A stretch of 64,000 nt of DNA from Viridibacterium sediminicola (GTDB lineage Bacteria; Pseudomonadota; Gammaproteobacteria; Burkholderiales; Rhodocyclaceae): contig NZ_JBDIVE010000004.1 in NCBI RefSeq assembly GCF_039631295.1, positions 186,001 through 250,000 of the forward strand, written 5' to 3'. Below are positions 61,928 through 64,000 of the stretch, piece after piece. The notes beneath the pieces were generated by a model that saw nothing but the letters and a program-made list of their open reading frames with translations, was not told where the DNA came from and searched no databases. Each line of letters starts with the position of its first letter. Positions within the stretch are counted from its first letter, which is position 1. Made by a program: the position numbers and the translations under genes.

Positions 61928-62526
61928 TTTTGCACCTCGGCTTCTTCTTCAAGGCCATCGACGTGGCCGTGGTCGTGATGCGGCAGTTCGCCCGTGTGGT
62001 AGAAATTGAAGGCCACTTGCAGGAAGCGGAAACACATCAGGCTGGAGCCCAGCGGAATGGCGAGATAGACCGCCCACTTGGGCCAGTCCAGATCGCTGGT
62101 ATTGCCGCCCGACAGCGCATCGGTGGCGATCCCCAGCGAGCTGAAGGTGAAGTAGTGCATGCCGCCGTCCCACACCAGCTTGCCACCGAGGGTGGCGACG
62201 ATGGCGGTGAAGGTGGCGCCAGCGAGCAGGCCGAACAGCACGAATTTTCTGTGGTTCTTTTCGGAGAGGCGGTTGATCAGCACGTCGACACCGACGTGGA
62301 TGCCGGTGCGCACGCCATAGGCGGCGCCGAACTTGGCCATCCAGACGAACATGATGATGGTCAGCTCCTGTGCCCAGCTGGTGTTCAGCGAGATCAGCCA
62401 GTCTTGTACGACGGGAATGTTGTAGCCCGAGAGGTAACGGTGCATCACGGCCACGAAGACGATCAGGGTGGCGAGCCCCATCAGGGTCGAGATGATCCAT
62501 TCCTCGATATGGTCGAGAAATTTCAT
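61924..62526 (-). CDS. dctQ: TRAP transporter small permease (DctQ)
   Basis: A 200-aa protein with four helices (STLMGLATLIVFVAVMHRYL, ELTIIMFVWMAKFGAAYGVR among them) and a cytoplasmic C-terminus rich in His/Asp/Glu. It is 64 bp downstream of dctP, across a hairpin, and its stop overlaps the dctM start (4 bp). Confidence 0.92.
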   Translation of the reverse strand: MKFLDHIEEWIISTLMGLATLIVFVAVMHRYLSGYNIPVVQDWLISLNTSWAQELTIIMFVWMAKFGAAYGVRTGIHVGVDVLINRLSEKNHRKFVLFGLLAGATFTAIVATLGGKLVWDGGMHYFTFSSLGIATDALSGGNTSDLDWPKWAVYLAIPLGSSLMCFRFLQVAFNFYHTGELPHHDHGHVDGLEEEAEVQK

Positions 62527-62558
62527 GATTTTTTCTTCTGTTATGAAAAGAAATGAAA

Positions 62559-62579
62559 AAGGGCGGCAGCGCCGCCCTT
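62559..62579 (-). terminator. Attenuating terminator between dctP and dctQ
   Basis: AAGGGCGGC-AGC-GCCGCCCTT forms a 9-bp stem followed on the minus strand by TTTTC. It lies between the binding-protein gene and the permease genes, and would make DctP more abundant than DctQM. Confidence 0.7.
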
Positions 62580-62589
62580 CTGCTTACGC

Positions 62590-63600
62590 TCAGAGCTTCG
62601 TGGGGTCGAAGCCGGTTTCCTTGTAGATGGCCTTGATCAGGTCGGCGCCGATGCGGTTTTCATGCTCGCGATGCACCTTCATCATGGCTTTCTTCAGTTC
62701 CAGACGTTCGGCATCGGTCGGCACGATGATGGTGGTCTTGCCGGACTTGCGCACGGCTTCGACATCTTCATCGTTCTTCTGCTTGGCGATCTTGTTGGCA
62801 TAGACCGTGGCTTCGGCCATGGCGTCATCAATGATCTTGCGCATGTCGGCAGGCAGGCCGTCCCAGAACTTCTTGTTCACGATCACCGCATAGCCAAGGT
62901 AGCCGTGCTGCGAACGCAGCATGTACTTCTGCACTTCATGCATCTTCTGCGTGTAGAAGTTGGACGGCGGGTTCTCGGTGCCATCGACAACGCCGGTCGA
63001 CAGCGCTTGATACACCTCGGAGAAGGCCATCACCTGCGGATTGACGCCCAGTGAGCGCATCTGCGAGTCGAGCACCTTGGAGGACTGGATGCGCATCTTC
63101 AGGCCCTTGAAGTCTGCCGGCGCCTTGATCGGCTTGTTGGCCGAGAAATCCTTGAAGGCGTTATCCCAGTAAGCCAGGCCGACGATACCCTTGGGTTCGA
63201 GCTTCTTGAGCAGGTTTTTGCCCAGCGGGCCGGTGGTCACGCGGTGCAGCTCGTCATAGTTGTCGAAGATGAAGGGCAGGTCGAAGGCTTCGAAGTCCGG
63301 CACGCCCAGCGGGCCGAACTTGGCCAGCGAGGGCGCCAGCATCTGCACCGAGCCCAGCTGCAGCGCTTCCATCTCTTCGCCATCCTTGTACAGCTGGCTG
63401 TTCGGATACACCTCGACCTTCACCTTGCCGTTGCTGCGCTTGTTGACCAGATCGGCGAAGTAATCAGCCGCCAGGCCTTTGGGCGTATCTTTGGCGACCA
63501 CATGGCTGAACTTGATGACAATCGGGGTCTGCGCGGCGGCTGGCAGGGCGCTCAGCAATAACGCCAACAGACTGGCGCCGAAAAAAATGCGACGATTCAT
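62590..63600 (-). CDS. dctP: TRAP transporter C4-dicarboxylate-type substrate-binding protein (DctP)
   Basis: A 336-aa periplasmic protein with a signal peptide (residues ~1-23, LLALLLSALPAAAQ). It contains IKFSHVVAKDTPKGLAADYF, the substrate-pocket MRIQSSKVLDSQMRSLGVNPQ and SEVYQALSTGVVDGTENP, which carry the conserved Arg and the Asn-Pro motif for carboxylate binding. C4-dicarboxylates are the likeliest ligands. GGAGA precedes the ATG at 63600. Confidence 0.92.
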   Translation of the reverse strand: MNRRIFFGASLLALLLSALPAAAQTPIVIKFSHVVAKDTPKGLAADYFADLVNKRSNGKVKVEVYPNSQLYKDGEEMEALQLGSVQMLAPSLAKFGPLGVPDFEAFDLPFIFDNYDELHRVTTGPLGKNLLKKLEPKGIVGLAYWDNAFKDFSANKPIKAPADFKGLKMRIQSSKVLDSQMRSLGVNPQVMAFSEVYQALSTGVVDGTENPPSNFYTQKMHEVQKYMLRSQHGYLGYAVIVNKKFWDGLPADMRKIIDDAMAEATVYANKIAKQKNDEDVEAVRKSGKTTIIVPTDAERLELKKAMMKVHREHENRIGADLIKAIYKETGFDPTKL

Positions 63601-63680
63601 GGTATGTCTCCTCTTGGGGGTGTCGGGCTCCCAGCCCGTACTTGGTGGAGGATTTATAGAGAAATAGAGGGTGGCACTCC

Positions 63681-63698
63681 ATTGTGGAGTTCCACAAT
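63681..63698. promoter_or_regulatory. Palindrome between dctP and the sensor kinase gene
   Basis: ATTGTGGA-GT-TCCACAAT is a perfect 8-bp-arm inverted repeat in the 123-bp divergent region. Position fits a response-regulator operator. Confidence 0.55.
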
Positions 63699-63723
63699 CG
63701 GCCCATTCAGGTTTGCAAACAGC

Positions 63724-64000
63724 ATGCTCAAATCATTTCAATCGCATGCCAGTCCGTGGTTCTGGCGTCTGCCAGCCATCGTGGTGCTTGGCCTGCTGAC
63801 CGGTGTGGCCGGCTTCGTCATGCTGACCCTGCACCAGGATCAGCAAGAGCAGCGCGGCGCGATGCTCTCGGATGTGCTGTGGCTGGAGCAGAACCTGCGC
63901 TTCCAGTTCGAGCGCAACGAGGAGCAGCTCGAACGCCTGGCGCCGGAGCTGTTGCAGGTGGGGCGGCCCGACGCAACTGCCATGGCGCGTGCGCGGCAGA
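63724..64000 (+). CDS. Sensor histidine kinase-type protein, N-terminal part (cut by window end)
   Basis: The frame starts MLKSFQSHASPWFWRLP, has a membrane helix (~18-38, PAIVVLGLLTGVAGFVMLTL) and a following helical, charged periplasmic segment (QQEQRGAMLSDVLWLEQNLR). The gene continues past base 64000. Divergent placement beside dctPQM suggests a DctS/DctB-like sensor of C4-dicarboxylates; only 92 residues are seen, so this is inference from position. Confidence 0.55.
   Translation, partial: MLKSFQSHASPWFWRLPAIVVLGLLTGVAGFVMLTLHQDQQEQRGAMLSDVLWLEQNLRFQFERNEEQLERLAPELLQVGRPDATAMARARQ

Noticed and set aside
60143..61978. 611-codon frame antisense to dctM
   Set aside because: It is a His/Asp/Gln-rich shadow with no domain; the DctM frame on the other strand has a full family match.
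63672..63685. TGGCAC-N4-TTGT as a sigma-54 promoter for the kinase gene
   Set aside because: The -12 element reads GT instead of the required GC, and no other sigma-54 feature is visible.

Overview
The window is GC-rich (about 62-65% by eye), densely coded Gram-negative DNA. The gene set (cio-type cytochrome bd, aminopeptidase N, RutE-like nitroreductase, MidA-like methyltransferase, TRAP dicarboxylate transport, ThiC with a TPP riboswitch) and the style of the intergenic repeats suggest a betaproteobacterium, perhaps Rhodocyclales or Burkholderiales. That placement is inference; no rRNA or other phylogenetic marker is present. I see no rRNA, tRNA or CRISPR array.

Layout. 0-16 kb is mainly housekeeping: transporters, a degenerate HD-GYP protein, exonuclease III, orotate phosphoribosyltransferase, a MidA-like methyltransferase, a Lon-N domain protein, a LysR regulator divergent from two tiny ORFs, a transglutaminase-like protein, a NYN nuclease, a nitroreductase, a DsbA-like protein and PepN. 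16.9-23.7 kb is a divergent seven-gene cluster. One arm has SAM decarboxylase, a 54-aa lipoprotein, a DUF4178 zinc-ribbon protein, an SPFH-SHOCT protein and a DUF350 membrane protein. The other arm has a membrane spermidine-synthase-like enzyme and a Tat-exported FAD amine-oxidase-like protein. It looks like an envelope-associated aminopropyl or polyamine system. 23.7-31.3 kb holds HtpX, a chemoreceptor, a cupin, a YegD-type Hsp70 and a regulator-cioAB operon with an FNR-type box and a second palindrome at its promoter.

31.4-38.9 kb is an RpiR regulator plus an oligopeptide-type ABC operon chained by ATGA overlaps. It ends in a racemase-family protein that lacks both catalytic cysteines. 38.9-48.5 kb has an acetate-type transporter, a secreted pectate lyase with a polyserine linker, a GGDEF/EAL protein, a lipocalin / MarR / tautomerase group sharing one operator motif, and a GH105 hydrolase. 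The lyase and the hydrolase together imply pectin use.

48.9-54.2 kb is a foreign, AT-richer island: a run of integron gene cassettes with attC sites but no integrase in view (a CALIN). One attC is split precisely by an IS110-family (IS1111-type) element. The non-coding end of that element carries short matches to both sides of its own target, as expected for a bridge/seekRNA. Next come REP-like inverted repeats, a Phd-PIN toxin-antitoxin pair, thiC with its TPP riboswitch, three unrecognised genes, and a DctPQM TRAP transporter divergent from a truncated sensor kinase gene at the window end.
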